Below are positions 8,955 to 16,880 of a DNA stretch of 64,000 nucleotides, piece by piece (the first letter of the stretch is position 1; each line of letters starts with the position of its first letter). The stretch comes from UBA946 sp031550725 (lineage in GTDB: Bacteria; Bacillota; Clostridia; Oscillospirales; Ruminococcaceae). A program made the translations under genes and the position numbers. The notes beneath the pieces were generated by a model. The model did no database searches and was not told the DNA's origin. It worked only from the letters and a program-made list of their open reading frames with translations. Location of the stretch: the NCBI GenBank assembly GCA_031550725.1, contig JAVBOH010000017.1, forward strand, positions 62,001 to 126,000, read 5' to 3'.

Positions 8955-9401
8955 ATGCTATATATATTAATTCCAATACCGATTATAATTTTGCTAATAA
9001 TTGCGTTTATAAATCTTTTGAAAATACGTGAAAAATACTTAAGAGGATTGAATAAATTTACCGATGAATGCAAGCAGTTTGAGGCTGTTGTACTTGAACA
9101 GATTTTAACTGACAAGGATGGAAAAAAAACCAATGAAGTTATAATTCAGTTTCGTGACGAGGAAAACCATAAAACAGTTGTACATAAATATACATTAGCG
9201 CACAAAAGGGGATACAAAAGGGGCGACAAGGTTATGTTTTTCTATAATGAAAGCAATGACCTCTCGTGTATATATAATGACAATCCATTCAGCAGAAATG
9301 CAGGAATATACCTTAACTGCGCATTTATATCGTTCATTCTGATGATATTGCTTGGGATTTATGAGATACTTATGATAATTTATTTGTTAATTAATCTATA
9401 A
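8955..9401 (+). CDS. Two-helix membrane protein, DUF3592-like
   Basis: A 148-residue protein with a hydrophobic N-terminal helix (residues 2-21), a soluble middle segment with beta-strand character (EVIIQFRDEENHKTVVHKYTL, then YKRGDKVMFFYNESN) and a C-terminal helix (about 122-145). The soluble part with its late Y-N-x-NP motif resembles DUF3592 proteins, whose function is unknown. The start at 8955 has an AAGGAAGG ribosome site; the longer frame upstream lacks one and overlaps the promoter. A broken gene with a similar opening follows directly downstream. Confidence 0.7.
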   Translation: MLYILIPIPIIILLIIAFINLLKIREKYLRGLNKFTDECKQFEAVVLEQILTDKDGKKTNEVIIQFRDEENHKTVVHKYTLAHKRGYKRGDKVMFFYNESNDLSCIYNDNPFSRNAGIYLNCAFISFILMILLGIYEILMIIYLLINL

Positions 9402-9444
9402 TTGTTTTTACTTAACACATGACATATTGATTGGGGCTGAAATT

Positions 9445-9537
9445 ATGATGGATGATATATTTGGGTTTTTTGTTTTATTGTTTCGATACCAGTCTTTATT
9501 TCGATAATAATGCTCAACTCTTACATTCTAAAAAAAG
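9445..9537 (+). pseudogene. Broken small membrane protein gene
   Basis: The frame opens with MMDDIFGFFVLLF and stops after 20 codons, but a +1 shift near 9483 continues as IPVFISIIMLNSYILKKG, a natural continuation of a membrane helix. Coding sense is lost near 9537, where a transposase fragment in the opposite orientation begins. It may be a truncated, frameshifted relative of the 8955-9401 gene. Confidence 0.5.
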
Positions 9538-9538
9538 G

Positions 9539-9730
9539 CATCTTGAATAATATTACTGGGTCGATACTTGGTCTTCCATTATCTTCACAATACAAATCCT
9601 CTACGAATTCATATATCTTATCGAAATCTATTGCATTTTCTATTTTTCTTAGTAAATGCTCTGCTGTCACAAAGTCTTCTATGTTGAATAATTAGTATTG
9701 TTCTCTATCTTTTTTATTTTTTACTATCAT
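9539..9730 (-). pseudogene. IS1182-family transposase remnant (N-terminal 64 codons)
   Basis: Read on the minus strand from the ATG at 9730, the frame gives MIVKNKKDREQY, an in-frame TAA, then FNIEDFVTAEHLLRKIENAIDF and NGRPSIDPVILFKM. The HLLRKI...IDF and GRPSIDPVxLFKM motifs are the hallmark N-terminus of IS1182-type (DUF772-containing) transposases. The rest of the roughly 450-500 residue protein is missing, with the break next to a membrane-protein fragment. The internal stop and truncation make it inactive. Confidence 0.8.
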
Positions 9731-9764
9731 CTTTATCACCCTTTATCATTATACCACATAAACG

Positions 9765-9809
9765 CCAAAAAGACTGCCATGTAGAAATTAATCTACATGG
9801 ATTTTTTGG
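9765..9809. repeat. Inverted repeat upstream of the transposase relic
   Basis: CCATGTAGA (9777-9785) pairs perfectly with 9792-9800, and an outer CCAAAAA (9765-9771) pairs with 9803-9809. It lies just in front of the IS1182-type fragment and may be part of the element's own end or leader. On the plus strand it also looks like a terminator (six Ts). Confidence 0.55.
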
Positions 9810-9862
9810 GGACTATTACGGTTAAAGTTTATATAAAACAAAGCATTCGATTTTTAGTAATG

Positions 9863-9892
9863 TTAACCATTTTACAAAATAAAGCATATAAT
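9863..9892 (+). promoter_or_regulatory. Probable promoter of the SpaA-repeat protein
   Basis: TATAAT at 9887-9892 with a weaker TTAACC -35 (9863-9868) at 18 bases. The start codon is at 9959 with an AGAGGAG ribosome site. Confidence 0.4.
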
Positions 9893-9958
9893 ATTACATA
9901 ACACAGTATATCATCCCTATGTACATATTATTTTTAATATGTAGAGAGGAGTGAAAAT

Positions 9959-11284
9959 ATGGGAATGCCCATTATAGAAGGAAGTTCTGTTGAAAGAAAA
10001 CAATCTGTTTCGGATATTATAGAATCAGTTTCACTTGAACAGACAGCGCTTTCTCATATATTAAATGCTGAGGGTAAAAAACTTCAAGCGGTTATCGGGA
10101 TGGAAAATATTACAACTGAGAAGCTTTTATCAGTAAATGATTCTGTGAAGAGTATGGTAGATAGTATAACTAAATTAGAGACCATACTTCAATCCAAACT
10201 GGGACTGTTTGGTGATACCTTGCGACCACCAGTATTGCCATCATTTTATTTTATAAAAAAAGACAGCTTAACAAATAAATATGTTCACGGTGCTGAATTT
10301 GAGCTTGTATCAGATGGTACAGTAGTTGCGACAGCAACTTCAACAAAATACGGTCGGGTTGTCTTTTCAAATATTGCTATTGGCACATATACCTTACGTG
10401 AATCAAGTCCAGCACCAGGATATTTCCCGAATACAGAATCCTATACCGTAGTTGTAATAAGCAAATCAGCTACAACAATAAATGGAGAAAATGCAGCAAA
10501 ATTTGTTGTATATAATGTTCCATATCCGAATATAAATATTTTTAAAACAGATGATTTAGGAGTTCCGCTTCAGGGTACTATTTTTGAATTGAAACAGGGA
10601 GCTGCTGCAATAGCAACTGCCACAAGTGATGTAAATGGTAATGCTGTATTTAAGAATGTGCCAGTGGGAACATATACTTTTTCCGAAATTTATGTTACAC
10701 CAGGTCATATAGGAGATAGCACAATTCATAATGTAACTGTATTATCCGATGGTACAGTGCAAATAGACGGTGTAACAACAAATAATATTACAATCATAAA
10801 TCAAAGGAATTTAATTAATGTAGCCGGAACTAAATCATGGAATGATAACAATAATCCAAATAACACAAGACCAGCTGAATTAACAATATATCTATATCAA
10901 AACGGAGTACTGCTAAAACAAACTGTTACTAACGCAAGCAGTGGATGGCAATACACTTTTACTAATTTGCCTGAGACTGATACAGACGGAAATAATTATG
11001 TATACAGTATAGATGAAGAAGAAATAGCAGGATATGATAAAACAATTGATAATACTAATATTATCAATAATATTAAAAATGTAACAGTTACAGTTTTGTA
11101 TGTATATGATTGGGATAAAAGTGAAATTGCTCCAAGAGATTACTATACTGTCCCTTATGGTTCGTCTCTTGAAATAGAAGCTATATTTTTATCACAATAT
11201 TATGTTTTGTCTCCGTCAACGTACACGTTCGATAGATTAATACAGGATCAAACTTATACGTTCTACTATAAAATGTACGTTTAA
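9959..11284 (+). CDS. SpaA/Cna-B repeat protein with a helical N-terminal domain and no signal peptide
   Basis: A 441-residue protein. Residues 1-85 are helical and polar (SVSDIIESVSLEQTALSHIL, then a KxLxxVNDSVKSMVDSITKLE segment). Then come two SpaA/prealbumin-like domains (about 92-175 and 188-268; each with a Lys near the start, FIKKD or IFKTD, and a Glu late, LRESS or FSEIY, as needed for isopeptide bonds), a Cna-B domain (about 285-365, VAGTKSWND) and a C-terminal MucBP-like segment (about 368-441). Cna-B proteins are normally sortase-anchored adhesins or pilins, yet neither a Sec signal nor an LPxTG motif is present. The N-terminal block resembles, from memory, one found on spore- or surface-associated clostridial proteins. 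AGAGGAG site; strong terminator follows. Confidence 0.8.
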   Translation: MGMPIIEGSSVERKQSVSDIIESVSLEQTALSHILNAEGKKLQAVIGMENITTEKLLSVNDSVKSMVDSITKLETILQSKLGLFGDTLRPPVLPSFYFIKKDSLTNKYVHGAEFELVSDGTVVATATSTKYGRVVFSNIAIGTYTLRESSPAPGYFPNTESYTVVVISKSATTINGENAAKFVVYNVPYPNINIFKTDDLGVPLQGTIFELKQGAAAIATATSDVNGNAVFKNVPVGTYTFSEIYVTPGHIGDSTIHNVTVLSDGTVQIDGVTTNNITIINQRNLINVAGTKSWNDNNNPNNTRPAELTIYLYQNGVLLKQTVTNASSGWQYTFTNLPETDTDGNNYVYSIDEEEIAGYDKTIDNTNIINNIKNVTVTVLYVYDWDKSEIAPRDYYTVPYGSSLEIEAIFLSQYYVLSPSTYTFDRLIQDQTYTFYYKMYV

Positions 11285-11309
11285 TATAGCGAATCATAAT
11301 TTCTTTATT

Positions 11310-11358
11310 GTGAAAGGCACAAACGGTTATTATTCCGTTTGTGCCTTTCACTTGTTTT
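11310..11358 (+). terminator. Terminator of the SpaA-repeat protein gene
   Basis: A perfect 17-bp stem (11310-11326 with 11335-11351) with an 8-base loop and a T-rich tail, 25 bases after the stop codon. Confidence 0.9.
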
Positions 11359-11410
11359 GATATAATTTATATTTTTACACTATACAACAAATCTTTAGAT
11401 ATAGCAAAAA

Positions 11411-11448
11411 CCTGTCGTTAAAATCAATTTGCAGATTTTAACGACAGG
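11411..11448 (-). terminator. Terminator of tRNA-Leu
   Basis: A perfect 15-bp stem (11411-11425 with 11434-11448). On the minus strand it is followed by GGTTTTTGC, ten bases past the tRNA 3' end. Confidence 0.85.
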
Positions 11449-11458
11449 CATTTAGAAA

Positions 11459-11545
11459 TGGTGCAGGTGACGGGACTTGAACCCACACCCTCTTGCAAGG
11501 ACTAGCACCTGAAGCTAGCGCGTCTGCCGATTCCGCCACACCTGC
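11459..11545 (-). tRNA. tRNA-Leu (anticodon CAG)
   Basis: An 87-base class II tRNA with an encoded CCA (complement of 11459-11461). Acceptor stem GCAGGTG pairs with CACCTGC with A73 as discriminator; T8 and the TGGCGGAATCGGCAGACGCG D-arm are typical of tRNA-Leu. The anticodon loop TTCAGGT sits on stem CTAGC/GCTAG, giving anticodon CAG, which reads CUG. A long variable arm precedes a T-arm with GTTCAAGTC. It is a single-gene unit with a perfect consensus promoter and its own terminator. Confidence 0.95.
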
Positions 11546-11560
11546 ACATCTAACTTATAC

Positions 11561-11589
11561 ATTATATATCAATTTATTTTAAATGTCAA
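11561..11589 (-). promoter_or_regulatory. Consensus promoter of tRNA-Leu
   Basis: TTGACA (complement of 11584-11589), 17-base spacer, TATAAT (complement of 11561-11566), about 15 bases before the mature tRNA 5' end. Confidence 0.9.
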
Positions 11590-11651
11590 GAGAAAATTCG
11601 CATAATAATTTGTGGTATGATGCCAGCATTGACACCATACCACAAAGCAGT

Positions 11652-12611
11652 TTATCTTGATTTAGAATACCATTCCTTAACGACATCTTCGGCTTTCTTT
11701 TTGTATATCGAAAAGCCAAGTTCATTTTCCTTTTGCGGCAAAAAAGTATACCAATCCCACCAAAAATAGCCTGCGAACCATGGCTCATTCCACATAACCT
11801 TGAAGCATGAACTGTAAAAGTTAGCCTGCTCATCTTCATCATATGGCAAATCTCTGTGTGTGAAGTCCCATGGCATTGAAGCACAGCCCTTTGCACTGCG
11901 GCATCCTATCTCCATGAAAATTATCTGCTTACCGCCATGCTCCTCTGAAAGTCTGCGAAGTTCATCTCGTGCGTGCTCCCAGCCTTTAACCATGTTTTCT
12001 ACTGTATCACCATCAATCGAGCCAACAGGATAATATGCCGATGTACCGATAAAATCAACCGCATCAAACCATTTTACATTGCGTTCCTTGCCATGATTAG
12101 CGTTATAAACAAGCGGTCCGCTGTAAACCTTACGCACTTCTGCAATAAGCTTTCTCCAGTAATCCTCTTTTGCCTCAGTTCCAATCATTTCACAGCCGAT
12201 ACAAAGCATTTCACAGCCTGTATATTCAGCAATTTCAGCATAGTGACACATAAATGCAGTGTAGCATGAAAACCATTCTTTCCAGTAGTTCACATCACCC
12301 CAATCAGCTTCAGGGAAACTGATATTGGCTCTCCATGTACCATCTGCACAGTTAATTATCGGCTTTAAGCATACCTTTAATCCTGCATCATGCTGTTTTT
12401 TTATCATACCCTCAAGCTCTCTGTCGGGAATTCCAAACCTATAATCAAATCCAAACTTGCTCGATGAAAATTTATCCTGCAAAACAGTAAATGCAAGCGC
12501 TGTCCAGTCACAGCCTAAAGCTGCCATCCTGTTAACAGATATACCTGCACGCTCGTCATTATACATATTTCGTCTGCCGTCAAAACCGTATGTAAATCCT
12601 TTTATAAACAT
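11652..12611 (-). CDS. Glycoside hydrolase family 113 beta-mannanase
   Basis: A 319-residue cytoplasmic TIM-barrel enzyme matching GH113 endo-beta-1,4-mannanases. Motifs in order: FIKGFTYGFDGR at the N-terminus, LGCDWTALAF, CLKPIINCADGTWRANI, acid/base Glu141 in CIGCEMIG, FIGTSAYYPVG, nucleophile Glu234 in IFMEIGCRSA, and the late aromatic cluster GYFWWDWY. The family cleaves mannan or manno-oligosaccharides with retention. I choose the ATG at 12611 because the ATG four codons upstream touches the AGAGG ribosome site. No signal peptide, so it probably acts on imported oligosaccharides. Confidence 0.87.
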   Translation of the reverse strand: MFIKGFTYGFDGRRNMYNDERAGISVNRMAALGCDWTALAFTVLQDKFSSSKFGFDYRFGIPDRELEGMIKKQHDAGLKVCLKPIINCADGTWRANISFPEADWGDVNYWKEWFSCYTAFMCHYAEIAEYTGCEMLCIGCEMIGTEAKEDYWRKLIAEVRKVYSGPLVYNANHGKERNVKWFDAVDFIGTSAYYPVGSIDGDTVENMVKGWEHARDELRRLSEEHGGKQIIFMEIGCRSAKGCASMPWDFTHRDLPYDEDEQANFYSSCFKVMWNEPWFAGYFWWDWYTFLPQKENELGFSIYKKKAEDVVKEWYSKSR

Positions 12612-12825
12612 AATTATGCACATCCTCTTTTTAATCTAGCACTCATTATATTGTATATTTATATTAATGTCAAGGTTAATTTTTATGTTAAACCTTTAAG
12701 GAACTCATATATTTACAAAACAGTCATAATGATAGTGAAATAAGATTATTTATGCATTTTCATATGCATATTTGAATTCTATTTTGATTAATCAGTGAAA
12801 CTATAATGAAATGATGATAAACCAC

Positions 12826-12855
12826 TTGATTTATAGGGAATTAATATGGTATAAT
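12826..12855 (+). promoter_or_regulatory. Promoter of rpiB
   Basis: TTGATT (12826-12831), 18-base spacer, TATAAT (12850-12855), about 55 bases before the rpiB start. Confidence 0.65.
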
Positions 12856-12910
12856 GTATGTGTGAAATTATTTTGAAATTAATATATTATATACTGAAAG
12901 GAGAGTATGG

Positions 12911-13384
12911 ATGCATTCATGTATCCATACGAATAATACTATGATAGCTATCGGAAGTGACCACGGCGGTTATGAACTAAAACGTGATGTTATTGATTAC
13001 CTTGAAGAAAAAGGCATTGATTATGCTGAATATGGCTGTATGGACGGAATTGCCTGCGACTATCCGCTTGTTGCGGAGGAAGTTTGTAATCTTGTTGTAA
13101 GCGGCGAGGCTGAATGTGCTATCCTTATCTGTGGCACTGGTATCGGTATTTCTATGGCTGCTAACAAGGTTAAGGGTATTCGTGCTGCTGTTTGTACTGA
13201 CACTTACATGGCGAAATACACAAGACTTCACAACAATGCTAATGTGCTTTGCATGGGCGGACGTGTTCTTGGTGCAGGTGTTGCTCTTGAAATTGTTGAT
13301 GCATTTTTAAGCAATGGCTTTGAAGGCGGCCGTCATCAAAGACGTGTTGACCTTATTACTGCTATTGAAGAAAAAAGTCTGTAA
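12911..13384 (+). CDS. rpiB: Ribose-5-phosphate isomerase B family (RpiB/LacAB)
   Basis: A 157-residue sugar-phosphate isomerase interconverting ribose-5-phosphate and ribulose-5-phosphate (or, in LacAB/AlsB relatives, other aldose/ketose phosphates). Motifs: IAIGSDHGGYELK, ACDYPLVAEEV, the active-site loop ILICGTGIGISMAANK with Cys75, and ARLHNN-type TRLHNNANVLCMGGR. An AAGGAG site seven bases upstream supports the ATG at 12911, which gives about ten extra residues before the usual MIAIGSDHGG start at 12941. Typical length is about 145-150. It has its own promoter. Confidence 0.9.
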   Translation: MHSCIHTNNTMIAIGSDHGGYELKRDVIDYLEEKGIDYAEYGCMDGIACDYPLVAEEVCNLVVSGEAECAILICGTGIGISMAANKVKGIRAAVCTDTYMAKYTRLHNNANVLCMGGRVLGAGVALEIVDAFLSNGFEGGRHQRRVDLITAIEEKSL

Positions 13385-13496
13385 AGGCTTTTGAATTTTT
13401 GTAATTTATAATTCATATACTTTTATTAATATAAAAAATGCTTATAAATTGTGATATGTTGTATCATCTAAAACATTACATAATATAAATATGTTT

Positions 13497-13566
13497 TGTA
13501 GGGACACCATACATGGTGTCCGTTTGTTGTCATGAATTATCGGACACGATATATCATGTCCCTACA
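13497..13566. repeat. Palindromic GTAGGG repeat, inverted pair
   Basis: Two units (13498-13522 forward, 13541-13565 reversed) of the dispersed family GTAGGR-stem-CCG. Here the stem arms are ACACCAT/ATGGTGT and ACATGAT/ATCGTGT instead of the GCGA/TCGC arms of other copies. The pair lies in the glmS leader. No glmS ribozyme core is visible in 13385-13629. Confidence 0.75.
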
Positions 13567-13629
13567 TACTATGTAAAAATTTAAAGCATACAAATAATTA
13601 TATCAGTATAACAAAGGAGTATATTAATC

Positions 13630-15453
13630 ATGTGCGGAATTGTTGGATATGTAGGCAGAGAGGCCTGCGCAAATATACTTGTTGACACATTAAAAAAGCT
13701 TGAATATCGTGGATATGACTCCGCCGGTATCGCTTTATTTGAGGGTGACAAAATTAAAACTATTAAAGCTCAGGGTAAAATAAGCGAAGGACTTATTCCT
13801 AAGCTTGAAGAAAAGGGTACATTAACTGCTGTATGCGGTATCGGTCATACAAGATGGGCTACTCATGGCGAGCCATCCGATATTAATTCACATCCAATAG
13901 GAAACGGTCGTGTATCTATTGTTCATAATGGTATTATTGAAAATTATCGTGAGGTAAAAGAATTTCTTACATCAAAGGGATATGGCTTTGAGAGTGAAAC
14001 TGATACCGAAACTGTTGCAAAGCTTATTGATTTTTATTATGAGGGTGACCCAATTGATGCTATAACAAAGGCAATGGGTGACATTGAGGGTGCATATGCC
14101 TTAGGTATTATTTTCAGAGAGCATAAGAATAAAATTTTTGCTGTTAGAAAAGAAAGTCCGCTAATCGTTGGTATTGGCAAAAATGAAACCTTGATTGCAT
14201 CGGATGTTACTGCTATTTTAGAGCATACAAAGGAATATTTTTTGCTTGAGCATAATGAAATTGCAACAATTGACATGAACGGTGTTAAGTTTGTTGATAT
14301 TCATGGGTCTGAGATTACAAAGGAGCTTCAGACTGCTGACTGGGATATTGCCGCTGCACAAAAAGGTGGATATGAGCATTTTATGCTTAAGGAAATTCAT
14401 GAACAGCCTGCTGCTATTAAAAACACATTATCACCACGAATTAAAAATGGTGTTATAGATTTTTCCGAATGTGGTCTGACTGACGAAAAAATTAGAGCAT
14501 ACCATAGAATTTACATAGTAGGCTGTGGTTCTGCAATGCATTCGGGTCTTGTTGGAAAGTCACTTATTGAGTCTTTGGCAAGAATTCCTGTTGTCGTTGA
14601 AATTGCATCCGAGTTCAGATATCAAAATCCACTTGTGACTGAAAATGACCTTGTTATTATCATTTCACAGTCTGGTGAAACTGCTGATACAAAGGCTGCA
14701 TTAATACTCGCAAACGAACGAAATGCCGACACACTCGCTATTGTAAATGTTGTAGGCTCATCAATCGCTCGTGAGGCTAAGATGGTTATGTATACAAATG
14801 CTGGTCCTGAAATTTCTGTATGCTCGACAAAGGGCTATGCTGTTCAGGTTGCATTTATGTATCTTCTTGCGTTTAAGGTTGCATTTGCACGAGGTACAAT
14901 TGTTGAGGAACGTTACCGTGAGCTGATAACTGACCTTATGGGTATACCTGATATTGTGGGAGGGTGCATTGAACATAAGGAAGACTATCAGTTCGTTGCA
15001 TCAAAGATTATGAATGCCGAAAGCCTGCTTTATATTGGTCGTGGACTTGACCAAGCTTTGAGCATGGAAGGTTCACTAAAGCTTAAGGAAATTTCTTATA
15101 TTCATAGTGAGGCATATGCTGCTGGTGAACTAAAGCATGGTACAATTTCACTTATTACAGAGGACACACCTGTTATTGTTGTTGCGACACAACGACACTT
15201 GTTTGATAAGACTATGTCTAATGTGAAGTCTGTAAAGAGCCGTGGCGCTAAGGTTGTTATGGTTTGCCATGAAAACATGGTTATGGATGAGTCAAGCGTT
15301 GATTACAAGGTTACACTTCCATCCATTGATGACCTGCTAATGCCGCTTATTACTGTTGTGCCTTTGCAAATGATTGCTTATTACACATCTGTATTACGTG
15401 GCTGTGATGTTGATATGCCTAGAAATCTTGCTAAATCTGTTACGGTTGAATAA
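13630..15453 (+). CDS. glmS: Glutamine--fructose-6-phosphate aminotransferase
   Basis: A 607-residue cytoplasmic enzyme making glucosamine-6-phosphate from fructose-6-phosphate and glutamine, the first step to UDP-GlcNAc and peptidoglycan. The N-terminal class II glutaminase domain starts MCGIVGYVG with nucleophile Cys2 and continues with TRWATHG and HNGIIEN. Two SIS domains follow (IYIVGCGSAMHSG, IIISQSGETADT, LYIGRGLDQALSMEGSLKLKEISYIHSEAYAAGELKHG). The C-terminus PRNLAKSVTVE is canonical. AAAGGAG ribosome site. The next step, glmM, is encoded at 37641-39002. Confidence 0.98.
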   Translation: MCGIVGYVGREACANILVDTLKKLEYRGYDSAGIALFEGDKIKTIKAQGKISEGLIPKLEEKGTLTAVCGIGHTRWATHGEPSDINSHPIGNGRVSIVHNGIIENYREVKEFLTSKGYGFESETDTETVAKLIDFYYEGDPIDAITKAMGDIEGAYALGIIFREHKNKIFAVRKESPLIVGIGKNETLIASDVTAILEHTKEYFLLEHNEIATIDMNGVKFVDIHGSEITKELQTADWDIAAAQKGGYEHFMLKEIHEQPAAIKNTLSPRIKNGVIDFSECGLTDEKIRAYHRIYIVGCGSAMHSGLVGKSLIESLARIPVVVEIASEFRYQNPLVTENDLVIIISQSGETADTKAALILANERNADTLAIVNVVGSSIAREAKMVMYTNAGPEISVCSTKGYAVQVAFMYLLAFKVAFARGTIVEERYRELITDLMGIPDIVGGCIEHKEDYQFVASKIMNAESLLYIGRGLDQALSMEGSLKLKEISYIHSEAYAAGELKHGTISLITEDTPVIVVATQRHLFDKTMSNVKSVKSRGAKVVMVCHENMVMDESSVDYKVTLPSIDDLLMPLITVVPLQMIAYYTSVLRGCDVDMPRNLAKSVTVE

Positions 15454-15475
15454 ATTTATATACTTAATAATTATC

Positions 15476-15505
15476 GGGTGACCCTGTGTGGTCACCCATT
15501 ATTTT
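15476..15505 (+). terminator. glmS terminator
   Basis: A perfect 8-bp stem (15476-15483 with 15490-15497) followed by ATTATTTTT. Confidence 0.8.
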
Positions 15506-15600
15506 TGATAACTCCAAAAATAATTTTAGAAATTTTGTAACGTTCATTGATTTTTTCGGATATATATATTGTGCACATAAAATCATAAGGGGGTGAACTC

Positions 15601-16092
15601 TTGAACAAAATGGAAAGTGAACAGCTATACAACGATTATGGCAAGACAGTTTATCGTTTTCTGTTAAATTTATGCCGAAATCATGATACAGCCGAAGAAC
15701 TAACGCAGGACACATTTTATCAGGCGATAAAATCAATCGGACGATATAATGGCAAATGCAGCTTATCTGTTTGGCTGTGTCAAATAGCGAAGCATTTGTG
15801 GTATCGTGAGCTTGAACGACGTAATAAACATAAACACTGTGAGCTTGATGATTATATTCCTGACAGCGATACTGAACGTGAACTTTTCGGAAGTGAAGAT
15901 AAGCTAAGGCTATTTCGGCACATACATAAGCTTGATGAAATTTCCAAAGAGGTCGTATTTTTACGTCTTTCAGGAGAGTTTTCGTTCAAGGATATAGGTG
16001 AGGTTTTGGGCGAGAGCGAAAACTTTGCAAGAGTTCGCTTTTATCGTGCTAAACAGGAAATTATGAAAGGATTTGATGAGGATGAAGTGTGA
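15601..16092 (+). CDS. ECF-type RNA polymerase sigma factor
   Basis: A 163-residue group IV sigma factor. Region 2 (about 8-75) contains YGKTVYRFLLNLCRN, the AEELTQDTFYQAIKSIGRY -10 recognition helix and WLCQIAKHLWYRE. Region 4 (about 110-160) contains SKEVVFLRLSGEFSFKDIG and the helix-turn-helix GESENFARVRFYRAKQEI. The start is read as TTG at 15601 because AAGGGGG lies seven bases upstream; an ATG at 15610 is the alternative. It overlaps a zinc-finger anti-sigma gene, forming the usual cell-envelope stress pair. The inducing signal is unknown. Confidence 0.9.
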   Translation: MNKMESEQLYNDYGKTVYRFLLNLCRNHDTAEELTQDTFYQAIKSIGRYNGKCSLSVWLCQIAKHLWYRELERRNKHKHCELDDYIPDSDTERELFGSEDKLRLFRHIHKLDEISKEVVFLRLSGEFSFKDIGEVLGESENFARVRFYRAKQEIMKGFDEDEV

Positions 16093-16705
16093 AGTCATTA
16101 AGGATTTAGCACCGCTTTATAAGGATAAGCTTACGTGTGATGTTACAAATACCGAAATAGAAAATCATTTGAGCAAGTGTACGAACTGTAACAGCTATTA
16201 TAAAGCAGTTACAGATGATAATGTGTTTGTTGAAAGAGTTAATATTGCTGATATAAATGGAGTTAAGATTTTAAAAAAGGTTCGCAAAAAGCACTTTTTA
16301 GCAATTATTATTTCTATTGTTTTAACAGCAATTTTAATTTTCAGCGTTGTTTATATCAGTACTTTAGGGACATTAGTTAACTCAAATGATGTTGATATAG
16401 TTTATCACATAACTGATGATGATTATATTTATGTTGAGTTTATACTTACAAATGGTGAGGTTCTTGCAATGACATCATCGAATTGGGATTCTTATATGAC
16501 TGCTAGACAATCAAACAAAAAAAAATTCGATGATGGAGGAATATATCCAAAAAGATTCACCTATGGTTTTCATTTAAATAAAAATGAAGATGGTGTTTAT
16601 ATAATTAATTCGGATTATGTAAGGGATGTCAAGTTTGCTGATAAAACAATTACTATTGACTGTAAGGAAATTGCTGACGAATTAGGAATTGATTATGTTG
16701 TATAG
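16076..16705 (+). CDS. Membrane anti-sigma factor with N-terminal zf-HC2 domain
   Basis: A 209-residue partner of the overlapping ECF sigma factor. The N-terminal cytoplasmic zinc-binding domain (about 1-50) shows KCEVIKDLAPLYKDKLTC, then HLSKCTNC, the His-x3-Cys-x2-Cys of anti-sigma zf-HC2 domains. One membrane helix follows (about 78-100, HFLAIIISIVLTAILIFSVV), then an extracytoplasmic domain of about 105 residues that I do not recognise. It likely holds the sigma factor inactive until an envelope signal. Its start overlaps the sigma gene by 17 bases, indicating coupled translation. Candidate starts are ATG 16076 and ATG 16082. Confidence 0.85.
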   Translation: MRMKCEVIKDLAPLYKDKLTCDVTNTEIENHLSKCTNCNSYYKAVTDDNVFVERVNIADINGVKILKKVRKKHFLAIIISIVLTAILIFSVVYISTLGTLVNSNDVDIVYHITDDDYIYVEFILTNGEVLAMTSSNWDSYMTARQSNKKKFDDGGIYPKRFTYGFHLNKNEDGVYIINSDYVRDVKFADKTITIDCKEIADELGIDYVV

Positions 16706-16740
16706 GTAATTGAATTTGATTTTATAGAAAGATAAATATT

Positions 16741-16775
16741 GTGGCAGTTATTAATTTGACTGCCACTTGTTTTTT
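16741..16775 (+). terminator. Terminator of the sigma/anti-sigma operon
   Basis: A perfect 8-bp stem (16741-16748 with 16759-16766) followed by TTGTTTTTT. Confidence 0.85.
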
Positions 16776-16789
16776 ACAAAAACACCACA

Positions 16790-16818
16790 TTGACACATAC
16801 ATAAAAAAATGTTATAAT
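16790..16818 (+). promoter_or_regulatory. Consensus promoter of the glycosyltransferase-pyrophosphatase operon
   Basis: TTGACA (16790-16795), 17-base spacer, TATAAT (16813-16818), about 62 bases before the start codon. Confidence 0.9.
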
Positions 16819-16880
16819 TATCAATAATTCATGTGGCTTTGAGGTATAATATTTAAAACACATTTAAAGGATAGTATATA

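Noticed and set aside
13385..13629. A glmS ribozyme/riboswitch in the glmS leader
   Set aside because: The 245-base leader holds a palindromic repeat pair and AT-rich spacer; I could not find the conserved ribozyme core or its pseudoknots.
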